NCBI GenBank assembly: GCA_021780055.1
Contig: JAJXZM010000384.1
Coordinates: forward strand, 1 to 5,759
From: Acidobacteriota bacterium
GTDB lineage: Bacteria > Acidobacteriota > Terriglobia > UBA7540
DNA length: 5,759 nt
Direction: 5' to 3'
Below the pieces are notes generated by a model. That model was given only the letters and a program-made list of their open reading frames with translations. It made no database searches and was not told the origin of the DNA. The translations under genes and the position numbers were made by a program. Each line of letters starts with the position of its first letter. The stretch's first letter is position 1. Shown in pieces: positions 1 to 5,507 of this stretch.

Positions 1-321
1 CAGCTTCGCTTCCGCCTCACCCAGCCGGCGAAAAACCTGAAGGGCCCTCGTCTTGACCGCACTGTCAATCGCTGCGGCCCCGATCATTTTCTCAATGTGG
101 CTCAGATGACGGTGCGGCTGCTTGTCAGGAATCGTGATTTCCACATGGTTGCCGGCCAGCCCCTTCCGCATCACGCGGCCCTCAGTGAATTCGTAAGTTC
201 CCAGTTCGAGCTTTGCAAGCTCTGCCCTCAGACGGTCAAGCTCCACGCCGGCATCGAGCAGTGCGGCAAGAAACATGTCGCCGCTGATTCCCGAAGAACA
301 ATCGAGGTAGGCCAGTTTCAT
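1..321 (-). CDS. larC: LarC, nickel-pincer cofactor cyclometallase (N-terminal part, runs off left edge)
   Basis: The minus strand is open from an ATG at 321-319 to the window edge, giving 107 residues. The protein starts MKLAYLDCSSGISGDMFLAA, the family signature (usually xxYxDCxSGISGDMxLGAL), followed by LLDAGV and later HRHLSHIEKMI, both typical of the LarC (former DUF111) N-terminus. LarC inserts nickel into the pyridinium-dithiocarboxylate mononucleotide made by LarB and LarE, using CTP, to give the pincer cofactor of lactate racemase and related epimerases; it acts in the cytosol. Family members are about 400 residues, so roughly three quarters lies outside the window. The usual Phe after the first Cys is Ser here, a minor change. 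Only a weak purine stretch (AAGAAAGA) precedes the start. No other lar gene is visible. The family assignment is firm; activity cannot be judged from this part. Confidence 0.9.
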   Translation of the reverse strand, partial: MKLAYLDCSSGISGDMFLAALLDAGVELDRLRAELAKLELGTYEFTEGRVMRKGLAGNHVEITIPDKQPHRHLSHIEKMIGAAAIDSAVKTRALQVFRRLGEAEAKL

Positions 322-410
322 TACAGTTGTCTTTCTTCTTACCGCTCAGCACGCAGCCATAAGGGAAATGCCCGAAAATAGCGCGGAAACTTTAAATGTT
401 AGGCGTTCGC

Positions 411-730
411 TCACAGGGTTGTCAATGAAAGCAGGCCGGGAGCGGTGCCCTGGTTTGGTTTTGCCTTTTGTTTCTGGTTGGTCAGGTGATTCCGTAGAGC
501 TATCCTGCCGTCTCCGGAGGTCTCGTATATTTCTTTGTATTGCTCTTCGTTCGCCAGCTCTTCAAGCGAGTTTGAAAACGGTTTGAACACCTTGGAAATG
601 CCCACCAAAAGTCCTCGCCTGACACACCACTTTCTTTGTGCATTGCCGCGCTGTAAGCCAGTTCGTACCTTTGGTCGCAGGCATTCCTGATGCCTGGGAC
701 CGAACCCACCAGCACAACCAGAGGTGACAT
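411..730 (-). pseudogene. Possible frameshifted small gene remnant, family unknown
   Basis: Two minus-strand frames each look protein-like over half of this stretch. The first begins with ATG at 730-728 and reads smoothly through RYELAYSAAMHKESGVSGEDF to about position 612. The second then looks natural from about 610 to a TGA at 413-411, through GISKVFKPFSNSLEELANEE and EQYKEIYETSGDGRIALRNH. Joining them with one frame change near 605-615 would give a charged, helix-rich protein of roughly 100 residues with no membrane segment or signal peptide. A weak GGTGA precedes the ATG. I do not recognise the family. Alternatives are a sequencing indel in a real small gene, a decayed gene, or chance open frames in non-coding DNA. 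The evidence is only the amino-acid character of the two halves. Confidence 0.3.
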
Positions 731-801
731 GGATCACCGAGAATTTTGACAGTTTTGAAAAAATACAATCATCGGGTGCCATTAGCCAACGCTTGAAACA
801 T

Positions 802-808
802 GAGGAGG
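802..808 (+). promoter_or_regulatory. Shine-Dalgarno site of the SnoaL-like gene
   Basis: GAGGAGG lies 8 bp before the ATG at 817. This strong site decides the start: an in-frame ATG at 724 would add 31 residues of poor character and has no such site before it. Confidence 0.85.
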
Positions 809-816
809 GTCCGTGC

Positions 817-1245
817 ATGAGTACGACAAGAGCCGTCCCCCAACCCGAGCCCAAGAGGGATCCCGCCGCCGATCTCAAAGCGGTCGGTGTGCTGCATGAC
901 CGGTATGCCGCAGCGTTTAATTCCAATGACGCGAAAGCTGTGGCCGCCTTTTATACCGAGGATGCTGTCCTGATGCTTCCCGGCATACCAGCCATCCAGG
1001 GCAGGCAAGCCATCCAGACCATGTTCGAGGATTATTTCAAGCAGAATGCGGCCAAAATCAAGCACACGCCGCTCGACACCCAGGTAGCGGGTGATTGGGC
1101 GTATGAGCGGGGCAAAATCAGGGAAGCCGTCACCCCGAGGTCCGGCCAACCGCTGGAGCGGTCGCTCAAGTATCTTGCCATCCTGAAGCGGCAGTCCGAT
1201 GGCGCCTGGAAGGTCCACGTGGACATTGACAACAGCAACCAGTAA
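817..1245 (+). CDS. SgcJ/EcaC-type SnoaL-like (NTF2-fold, DUF4440) protein
   Basis: This is a 142-residue protein of the NTF2-like superfamily. After a Pro- and charge-rich leader (residues 1-20) comes the typical first helix, VLHDRYAAAFNSNDAKAVAA (about 25-44). The hallmark FYTEDAVLMLPGIPAIQGRQ follows, where the strand after 'DA' and the 'G' before the second helix are characteristic, then YERGKIREAV and the closing strands around YLAILKRQSDGAWKVHVDI. Members form small cone-shaped cytosolic dimers with a hydrophobic pocket; some are polyketide cyclases or isomerases, but most of this subgroup have no proven reaction. There is no signal peptide. A CoA-binding gene starts 65 bp downstream on the same strand, so co-transcription is likely. 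The fold is confident; the substrate is unknown. Confidence 0.88.
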   Translation: MSTTRAVPQPEPKRDPAADLKAVGVLHDRYAAAFNSNDAKAVAAFYTEDAVLMLPGIPAIQGRQAIQTMFEDYFKQNAAKIKHTPLDTQVAGDWAYERGKIREAVTPRSGQPLERSLKYLAILKRQSDGAWKVHVDIDNSNQ

Positions 1246-1310
1246 AGAACCCGATCGAGGCCTTAAACGGCCCCCTTGGGGTGTGCCAGGGGACAGACGA
1301 GAAACATCGC

Positions 1311-1778
1311 ATGGCATCACTTCCGGATTCCGTAGCTGATTTCCTTCGCGGTAAGCGCATCGCAGTGGCTGGCGTTTCCAGGAATGGCAAGGAAGCCGCC
1401 AACTCCATTTTCCGTAAGCTCCGCGACTCCGGTTACGAGGCTCTTCCCGTCAATCCCGCCGCTCGAGAGGTCGAGGGCGTCCGGTGTTATCCAAACCTGA
1501 TCTCTATTCCTGGCACCGTGGACGGAGTCGTGATCGCGACCCATCCGAAGGTCTCCGCTGAAATCGTAGGGCAGTGCCACATCCGCGGCGTTGGTCGTGT
1601 CTGGTTCCACCGATCCTTCGGCCAGGGCAGCGTGTCAGAAGAAGCGGTACGGGAGTGTCATGGCCGGGGGATCAACTGCATTGTCGGAGGCTGTCCGCTC
1701 ATGTACCTGGAACCTGTCGACGGAGCCCATCGTTGCTTCAGATGGTGGCTCCGATGGCGTCGTCGCATTCCGGGGTAG
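1311..1778 (+). CDS. CoA-binding domain protein (YccU-like Rossmann fold)
   Basis: This 155-residue protein is essentially one CoA-binding domain (the succinyl-CoA synthetase alpha-like Rossmann fold), near the usual length of the stand-alone family. It shows KRIAVAGVSRNGKEAANSIF (residues 15-34), the nucleotide-binding loop, then SGYEALPVNP (40-49), a conserved strand and turn, VDGVVIATHP in the middle, and the C-terminal block IVGGCPLMYLEPVDGAHRCF with Cys128. The tail RWWLRWRRRIPG matches the Arg-rich end of family members, so the gene looks complete. The ATG at 1311 is preferred over an in-frame GTG at 1281 because the conserved part starts just after it, although no strong ribosome site precedes either. 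Such proteins bind CoA or acyl-CoA in the cytosol; a physiological role is not established. It sits between a SnoaL-like gene and a hydrolase gene on the same strand. Confidence 0.88.
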   Translation: MASLPDSVADFLRGKRIAVAGVSRNGKEAANSIFRKLRDSGYEALPVNPAAREVEGVRCYPNLISIPGTVDGVVIATHPKVSAEIVGQCHIRGVGRVWFHRSFGQGSVSEEAVRECHGRGINCIVGGCPLMYLEPVDGAHRCFRWWLRWRRRIPG

Positions 1779-1827
1779 CCGTAATCGACACATACAGAAC
1801 TGGTGAAGTGAATCGTAAGCCCATGGA

Positions 1828-2721
1828 GTGACTGCCACGACGAGCAAAAGCAAATCAGTGATGAGCAAGCGTGCCGACCAGACAGATAGGCCGGAGTCCG
1901 AATTCGGAACGGCTGGCTCCGCTGATGGAGTTCAAATCAAGTATGAATTGAAAGGCAAGGGCGAACCAACACTGGTTTTTGTTCATGGATGGTGCTGTGA
2001 CCGGACCTATTGGCGGGAACAACTGCCTTACTTTGCGAAAAGACATCGAGTTGTGGCCATCGACCTTGCCGGCCACGGCGAGTCCGGCCTCAACCGGAAA
2101 GCCTGGACGATGGATGCCTTCGGAGAGGATGTCGCGGCGGTTGTCGCGAAGCTCGGCCTGAAACAGGTTGTTCTGATCGGCCATTCAATGGGAGGCACAG
2201 TCATTGTGAAGGCGGCACCCAAAATTCCACGGCAGGTCATTGGCCTTGTAACAGTGGACCAGTTTTACAACCTGGAAGAAACGCACACTCAAAAGGAAAT
2301 GGACGAATTCATTGCTCCTTTCCGGGTCAACTTCCGTGAAGCCGTGAGTACCTGGGTCCGAACCATTTTCACTCCAAAATCGGATCCAAAGCTCGTGGAA
2401 TGGGTCGTGGCTCACATGTCCTCCCGTCCACCGGAAGTGGGCCTGGGAGCAGCCACCGAGGCCGACGGGGAGCTTGCGTTTTGGGGCAACATCGACAACT
2501 GCCTGATACGTGCAATCCAGAAAGTAGAGGCTCCTCTCGTGTTCATCAACTCCGATTTACAACCCACACCGGAAGAGATCAATAAGCGGCATCCGCCCTA
2601 CTCGAATGCCAAGATTGTGCGGGGAGTAGGACATTTCGTTATGCTGGAAGCGCCGGCGGTCTTCAACCAGCTCCTCGAATCCTCAATCGAGGAGTTCACG
2701 CGACAAGCTCCTACGCGCTGA
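1828..2721 (+). CDS. Alpha/beta-fold hydrolase with complete catalytic triad
   Basis: The protein has 297 residues if read from the GTG at 1828; an ATG at 1861 would remove 11 residues, and neither has a clear ribosome site. The fold begins near residue 33 (GVQIKYELKGKGEPTLVFVH), leaving a polar N-terminal extension. The oxyanion-hole motif VHGW has His53-Gly54, the strand after it reads VVAIDLAGHGESG, and the nucleophile elbow GHSMGG places Ser120. Asp243 (in FINSDLQPT) and His269 (in GVGHFVMLEAP) complete the triad. A cap region of about residues 145-225 carries the acidic FYNLEETHTQKEMDEF stretch. There is no signal peptide, so it is probably cytosolic. Likely chemistry is ester, lactone or similar bond hydrolysis; the substrate cannot be read from the sequence. 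It starts 49 bp after the CoA-binding gene and is likely the last gene of that operon. Confidence 0.9.
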   Translation: MTATTSKSKSVMSKRADQTDRPESEFGTAGSADGVQIKYELKGKGEPTLVFVHGWCCDRTYWREQLPYFAKRHRVVAIDLAGHGESGLNRKAWTMDAFGEDVAAVVAKLGLKQVVLIGHSMGGTVIVKAAPKIPRQVIGLVTVDQFYNLEETHTQKEMDEFIAPFRVNFREAVSTWVRTIFTPKSDPKLVEWVVAHMSSRPPEVGLGAATEADGELAFWGNIDNCLIRAIQKVEAPLVFINSDLQPTPEEINKRHPPYSNAKIVRGVGHFVMLEAPAVFNQLLESSIEEFTRQAPTR

Positions 2722-2860
2722 GGTCGATGGGCCAGTCATGAAAGCCGCCGGATTGGCTGCGGTGGAATTCCTCGCCTGCGTCTGGAAGGATACCGGCCCC
2801 GAATGGCGAGAAAAAACCGCCGTGGCGATTCTCGATCCAGCGAAAATGCGTCGCCCTGCG

Positions 2861-3049
2861 TCAGTGCATAAACCACCTGTGCGACTGGCTTGCCGTGAAG
2901 TTCGGGTCTTTGACGATGTCGATCAGGCGGCGTTCCCGTGTGCGGATAGATTCAATGGCATTGGGCAGACCCTCGGCGGCTTCTGCGGGAACCTGGATCA
3001 GCCCGTTCGTTCCGCCGTGCAGGATGTCCAGAGGAAGTCCCGACCGGAA
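2861..3049 (-). pseudogene. C-terminal remnant of an RraA-like family protein
   Basis: Read on the minus strand from about 3028 to a TGA at 2863-2861, the sequence gives DILHGGTNGLIQVPAEAAEG, then LPNAIESIRTRERRLIDIVK and DPNF. This matches the end of the RraA / dimethylmenaquinone-methyltransferase-like family, where a GDLLHGDxxGxxxIP strand-turn is followed by a long helix rich in REx(R/K) and a closing 'xPxF'. An in-frame TGA at 3052-3050 lies just upstream and no usable start codon precedes the conserved part, so about two thirds of a normal protein (N-terminus and substrate-binding core) is missing. RraA itself binds RNase E; the wider family contains aldolases and unassigned proteins, so function is not inferred. 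The open plus-strand frame over the same bases is its antisense shadow. The break lies close to the left border of a low-GC segment. Confidence 0.6.
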
Positions 3050-3126
3050 TCAGGGGTAGTCTCCGAGTAGGCCGTTTATGGTCAAGGTGGGTGCTTTCCA
3101 TCGGCCGCTTAATCGGGCGAATGTTG

Positions 3127-3135
3127 TGGTATCCT
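3127..3135 (+). promoter_or_regulatory. Possible extended -10 element before the methyltransferase stub
   Basis: TGGTATCCT fits the TGn-TATnnT pattern of an extended -10 element. Transcription would start at about 3141-3143, almost on the ATG at 3144, so the stub might be leaderless; indeed no ribosome site precedes it. The -35 region (about 3107-3113, CTTAAT-like) is poor. This is a weak motif match. Confidence 0.22.
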
Positions 3136-3143
3136 CGCATGCA

Positions 3144-3248
3144 ATGGACTGGAAAAATAAATTCTACTTCGGCGATAACCTGAATATTCTGCGCAGTCAC
3201 GCTGCGGACGCAAGCGTTGACCTGAGGTTCTGCGTTAACTCGCAGTAA
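3144..3248 (+). pseudogene. Truncated N-terminus of a site-specific DNA adenine methyltransferase (34 codons)
   Basis: This short ORF reads MDWKNKFYFGDNLNILRSHA, then ADASVDL, then RFCVNSQ and TAA. The first 27 residues closely follow the N-terminus of a common class of adenine-N6 methyltransferases, in which 'W-x-N-K-L-Y-x-GDNLxIL...(D/E)SVDL' is followed directly by IYLDPPFNSN. Here the frame leaves the family pattern right after SVDL, so catalytic motif IV (DPPF/Y), the SAM-binding motif and the target-recognition part are all absent. The product cannot be an active methyltransferase. Its stop lies 2 bp before the Shine-Dalgarno site of the DUF262 gene and 15 bp before its start, so it could act as a translated leader. 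It is most simply the 5' scar of a deleted modification gene that once preceded the nuclease gene. Confidence 0.6.
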
Positions 3249-3250
3249 AT

Positions 3251-3255
3251 GGAGG
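3251..3255 (+). promoter_or_regulatory. Shine-Dalgarno site of the DUF262-DUF1524 gene
   Basis: GGAGG lies 8 bp before the ATG at 3264. An in-frame TGA sits two codons before that ATG, so this start is the only one possible. Confidence 0.88.
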
Positions 3256-3263
3256 TCTGATCT

Positions 3264-5045
3264 ATGCCCACCGATGCTGTAAAAAATCGAACGTTCAGGG
3301 ATTCACTCAAAGGCACTGTTCGTTTCGAGATTCCGTTCTTTCAGCGTGGCTATGCCTGGGAAAGAAAGCAGTGGGACCAGCTGTTTCTCGACGTACAGGA
3401 GCAAATCCTAAGTGAACTTGACTCTGATACACCAATCGATCAGGTTGAGCATTTTTTCGGCCCCTTCGTCGTCCTGGAAAAGGTGGGAGGTGAGCCGGAG
3501 CTAAAGGAATTCTTGGTGGTAGACGGCCAGCAACGCATAACCACCGTTTACCTGCTACTTGCGATCATCCGAGAACACATCCGTGCAAAGAAGCACTTGT
3601 CTCGCGACGCCTTGGACTATTTCGCAAAACTTGGCCAATATTTGGAAAATGATATAGAAGGTCCAGACGACTACAAGAAGCTAAAAGTATTTTCTTCAAA
3701 AGGTGACCGCTTGCCTACATATCACGTTGTCTTTGGTGGCGATGCCAATCCCAATACTCCCAGGTTGCAAGCTGACCTTAAACTTTATGTCCCAGGAAGA
3801 AATCGAGTTGACGATTTCAAAAAGTATGCTGACAAGAAGCTCAAAGCAAATTACTCGGACGTACCTGCCTTGTGGCAATTAGCACAGGCCCTATTGAATT
3901 GTCTCACGATTGTATGGATTCCTCTTGACCAGGAAAAGGACGATCCGCAAGCGATTTTTGAAAGCTTGAATGACAAAGGCATGCAATTGACTGCTAGCGA
4001 GCTCCTTTGCAACTATTTGTTTACTCCTATAATTAAGGCCAAGGAAAACTACGAAGACCTTCATAACGGCCAATGGCTTGCTGCCATGCGGATGCTGGAT
4101 GACGACGACCGATTCGAGGAATACCTGCGAAATCTGTTCTCCATCGGGGAAACCAAGATGGTGGGCAAACATCGCAGGGTCTACGTCCACTTCAAGGGGA
4201 AGAATCGAAATCTTAACCCAAATACGTCAAAGCAGTGGCTTTCGGAGATTTTCTCAGGTGCGCCGCTCTATCGAACAATCACCGACCCGGTTTCATATCC
4301 AAACAAAAACGACGCTGTCAACAAGCTCCTCATCGCGATTGACAACACGCGCATGGAGTCAAGTACTCCATTCGTGCTCTCCGTTCTGCGAGCATATTCG
4401 CTGGGAACCCTAACGGACGAGCAAACACGAGTAATCCTTCATGAGACGTTAGTTCTGCTCGTTCGCAGAAAGATGACCGAATTGGCAACAACTCAATACG
4501 ATGTCATGTTCCCCCAATTGCTCGGGAAGATTATCAATGAGCCAAATCAGGTCCGGGCACTTCAGGACCAGTTTAAGAAATACACGGTTTGGGTTTCCGA
4601 CCAAGAATTCGAAGAAGCATTGAAGAGTAAGACTCTTTACAGAAGCCGTGATCTTCCGTTCGCGCGAATGCTGCTTATGGAGATTGACAAAGTGTATCAG
4701 ATTCATGGGCAGCTTCCTGACTACAGCACAGTAAACACAATCGAACACATGATCCCGCAGGCGCTGGACGAAGCGTGGACGGCATATTTGGGTGCGGACG
4801 CGCAGGACGAGCACCTGCCGGTAATCATCGACACGATCGGTAATCTCTGCCTGTTAAGTGGGCCGGCGAATAGCTCGGCGGGTCAAGACCCCTTCGAGTC
4901 CAAGAAGGGAAAATACTCTCCAATCACCGCGCTTGCTCGGCAAATCAAAGAGTACAAGGGGCGTTGGGACATTAAAGCCGTTCGTAGTCGCTCGCAAGAG
5001 CTCGCAAAGAAAGCCCTCGAAATTTGGGCGTGGACGAACATTTGA
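3264..5045 (+). CDS. DUF262-DUF1524 single-chain GmrSD/BrxU-like restriction nuclease
   Basis: This 593-residue protein joins the two halves of GmrSD-type restriction systems. The N-terminal DUF262 (ParB/sulfiredoxin-like NTPase) shows IPFFQRGYAWERKQWDQLF (residues 23-41), FFGPFVVLE (64-72), the nucleotide-site motif VVDGQQRITT (Asp87-Gln90) and the second family block IFESLNDKGMQLTASELLCN (231-250). The C-terminal DUF1524 HNH-like domain (about 470-590) shows IEHMIPQ with His495, IGNLCLL (525-531), Asn536 and FESKKGKY with Lys547/548, the H-N-K arrangement of this nuclease. Known relatives cut modified phage DNA (GmrSD, BrxU; type IV restriction) or act with phosphorothioation (SspE); no Brx or Dnd/Ssp gene is in view. 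No signal peptide or membrane segment is seen, so it is cytosolic. Its GC is visibly lower than its neighbours, and a methyltransferase stub precedes it. The gene looks intact, with all key residues present. Confidence 0.92.
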   Translation: MPTDAVKNRTFRDSLKGTVRFEIPFFQRGYAWERKQWDQLFLDVQEQILSELDSDTPIDQVEHFFGPFVVLEKVGGEPELKEFLVVDGQQRITTVYLLLAIIREHIRAKKHLSRDALDYFAKLGQYLENDIEGPDDYKKLKVFSSKGDRLPTYHVVFGGDANPNTPRLQADLKLYVPGRNRVDDFKKYADKKLKANYSDVPALWQLAQALLNCLTIVWIPLDQEKDDPQAIFESLNDKGMQLTASELLCNYLFTPIIKAKENYEDLHNGQWLAAMRMLDDDDRFEEYLRNLFSIGETKMVGKHRRVYVHFKGKNRNLNPNTSKQWLSEIFSGAPLYRTITDPVSYPNKNDAVNKLLIAIDNTRMESSTPFVLSVLRAYSLGTLTDEQTRVILHETLVLLVRRKMTELATTQYDVMFPQLLGKIINEPNQVRALQDQFKKYTVWVSDQEFEEALKSKTLYRSRDLPFARMLLMEIDKVYQIHGQLPDYSTVNTIEHMIPQALDEAWTAYLGADAQDEHLPVIIDTIGNLCLLSGPANSSAGQDPFESKKGKYSPITALARQIKEYKGRWDIKAVRSRSQELAKKALEIWAWTNI

Positions 5046-5270
5046 TTTCCAGGGTTTCCGGACCAGAGCAAGCCTCGTCCCCGTGGTCATCATTCTCACA
5101 GCCGTAGGGTAAAGGGAAACGATCTCGCGCTGGCTGCGGTCACTTGGATGTATCGCCGACTTCTCGGAAAGTTGCCCTGAGGTCCGCGAGGGCCAGATTT
5201 GGAGTTTCCGACAAGCCCGCTACCCGTTAAACTAACCTCTTCTGTCACACTTCCGAGCTCCCCGTGTTAC

Positions 5271-5287
5271 AGGAGCAATCTGCTCCT
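5271..5287. repeat. Perfect inverted repeat, 7-bp arms, 3-bp loop
   Basis: AGGAGCA-ATC-TGCTCCT forms a perfect hairpin. It is followed by TAATAGGG on the plus strand and GTAACACG on the minus strand, with no T-tract on either side, so it is not a classical Rho-independent terminator. It could be a regulator-binding palindrome, an RNA stem or chance. Confidence 0.55.
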
Positions 5288-5494
5288 TAATAGGGTAGAC
5301 TTAGCTGGCTTGAATGCCGCTTTCAACAGTCAGGGTTCTTCACAATGAGCAAGTCGATAGGTTGCCGCCGGCACGGATCAGTGCGGCAGGAATAAACAAG
5401 TGGCGACTGCGACCGGCCCGGGAAGTAGAGCCTGAACAACGCAATGGGCTCACCCGGCGTGTCCGACCATCGGAAGCAGCTCCGTAAATCCAGC

Positions 5495-5499
5495 AGGAG
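5495..5499 (+). promoter_or_regulatory. Shine-Dalgarno site of the serine hydrolase gene
   Basis: AGGAG lies 8 bp before the ATG at 5508 and supports that start. Confidence 0.8.
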
Positions 5500-5507
5500 T
5501 AAAGCAA

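Larger units (their letters stand above)
322..816. other. Gene-poor gap between divergent larC and the SnoaL-like gene
   Basis: This 495-bp stretch separates two divergently read genes and should hold promoters for both. I found no convincing sigma70 promoter. A TTGACA at 746-751 is followed by TACAAT at 764-769, but the spacer is only 12 bp. The central part (411-730) contains a possible frameshifted minus-strand gene remnant, listed separately. No tRNA or terminator with a T-tract was seen. Confidence 0.5.
2722..3143. other. Gap with gene remnants between the hydrolase and the defence island
   Basis: No intact gene is supported in this 422-bp stretch. It contains a minus-strand RraA-like remnant (2861-3049, listed separately). 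On its left (2722-2860) both strands are open and neither reading resembles a family I know. Its right end (about 3050-3143) is non-coding as far as I can see and may hold the promoter of the downstream stub and nuclease gene. Confidence 0.5.
5046..5507. other. Gap between the nuclease gene and the serine hydrolase gene
   Basis: This 462-bp stretch holds no gene I can support; open frames here are short or continue antisense into the flanking genes. A perfect short inverted repeat lies at 5271-5287. No strong terminator follows the nuclease stop at 5045 and no convincing -35/-10 pair was found ahead of the gene at 5508. GC rises back toward the level of the window's outer genes. Confidence 0.5.

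Noticed and set aside
690..720. tRNA-like 3' end (GGGACCGAACCCACC ... ACCA)
   Set aside because: The T-loop does not fit TTCRANN, and no acceptor, D or anticodon arms could be paired upstream.
746..769. TTGACA followed by TACAAT as a promoter for the SnoaL-like gene
   Set aside because: The spacer is only 12 bp, far from the usual 16-18 bp, so the pair is unlikely to be used together.
724..816. Upstream ATG start for the SnoaL-like protein
   Set aside because: The ATG at 817 has a strong GAGGAGG 8 bp before it, and the extra 31 residues do not resemble the family.
769..1320. Long minus-strand open frame of 183 codons over the SnoaL-like gene
   Set aside because: It is antisense to a well-supported gene, its product resembles no family, and it arises from GC-rich codon structure.
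2738..3070. Plus-strand open frame of 110 codons after the hydrolase gene
   Set aside because: Over most of its length it is the antisense of the RraA-like remnant. Its N-terminal part has no recognisable family and no ribosome site.
4858..5112. Open frames on both strands at the 3' end of the nuclease gene
   Set aside because: They overlap the conserved DUF1524 region in other frames and their products show no family signature.
3220..5190. Shared CCTGAGGT near 3222 and 5177 as flanking direct repeats of the island
   Set aside because: Only 8 identical bases, the second copy lies well beyond the nuclease stop, and such matches are expected by chance in this length.
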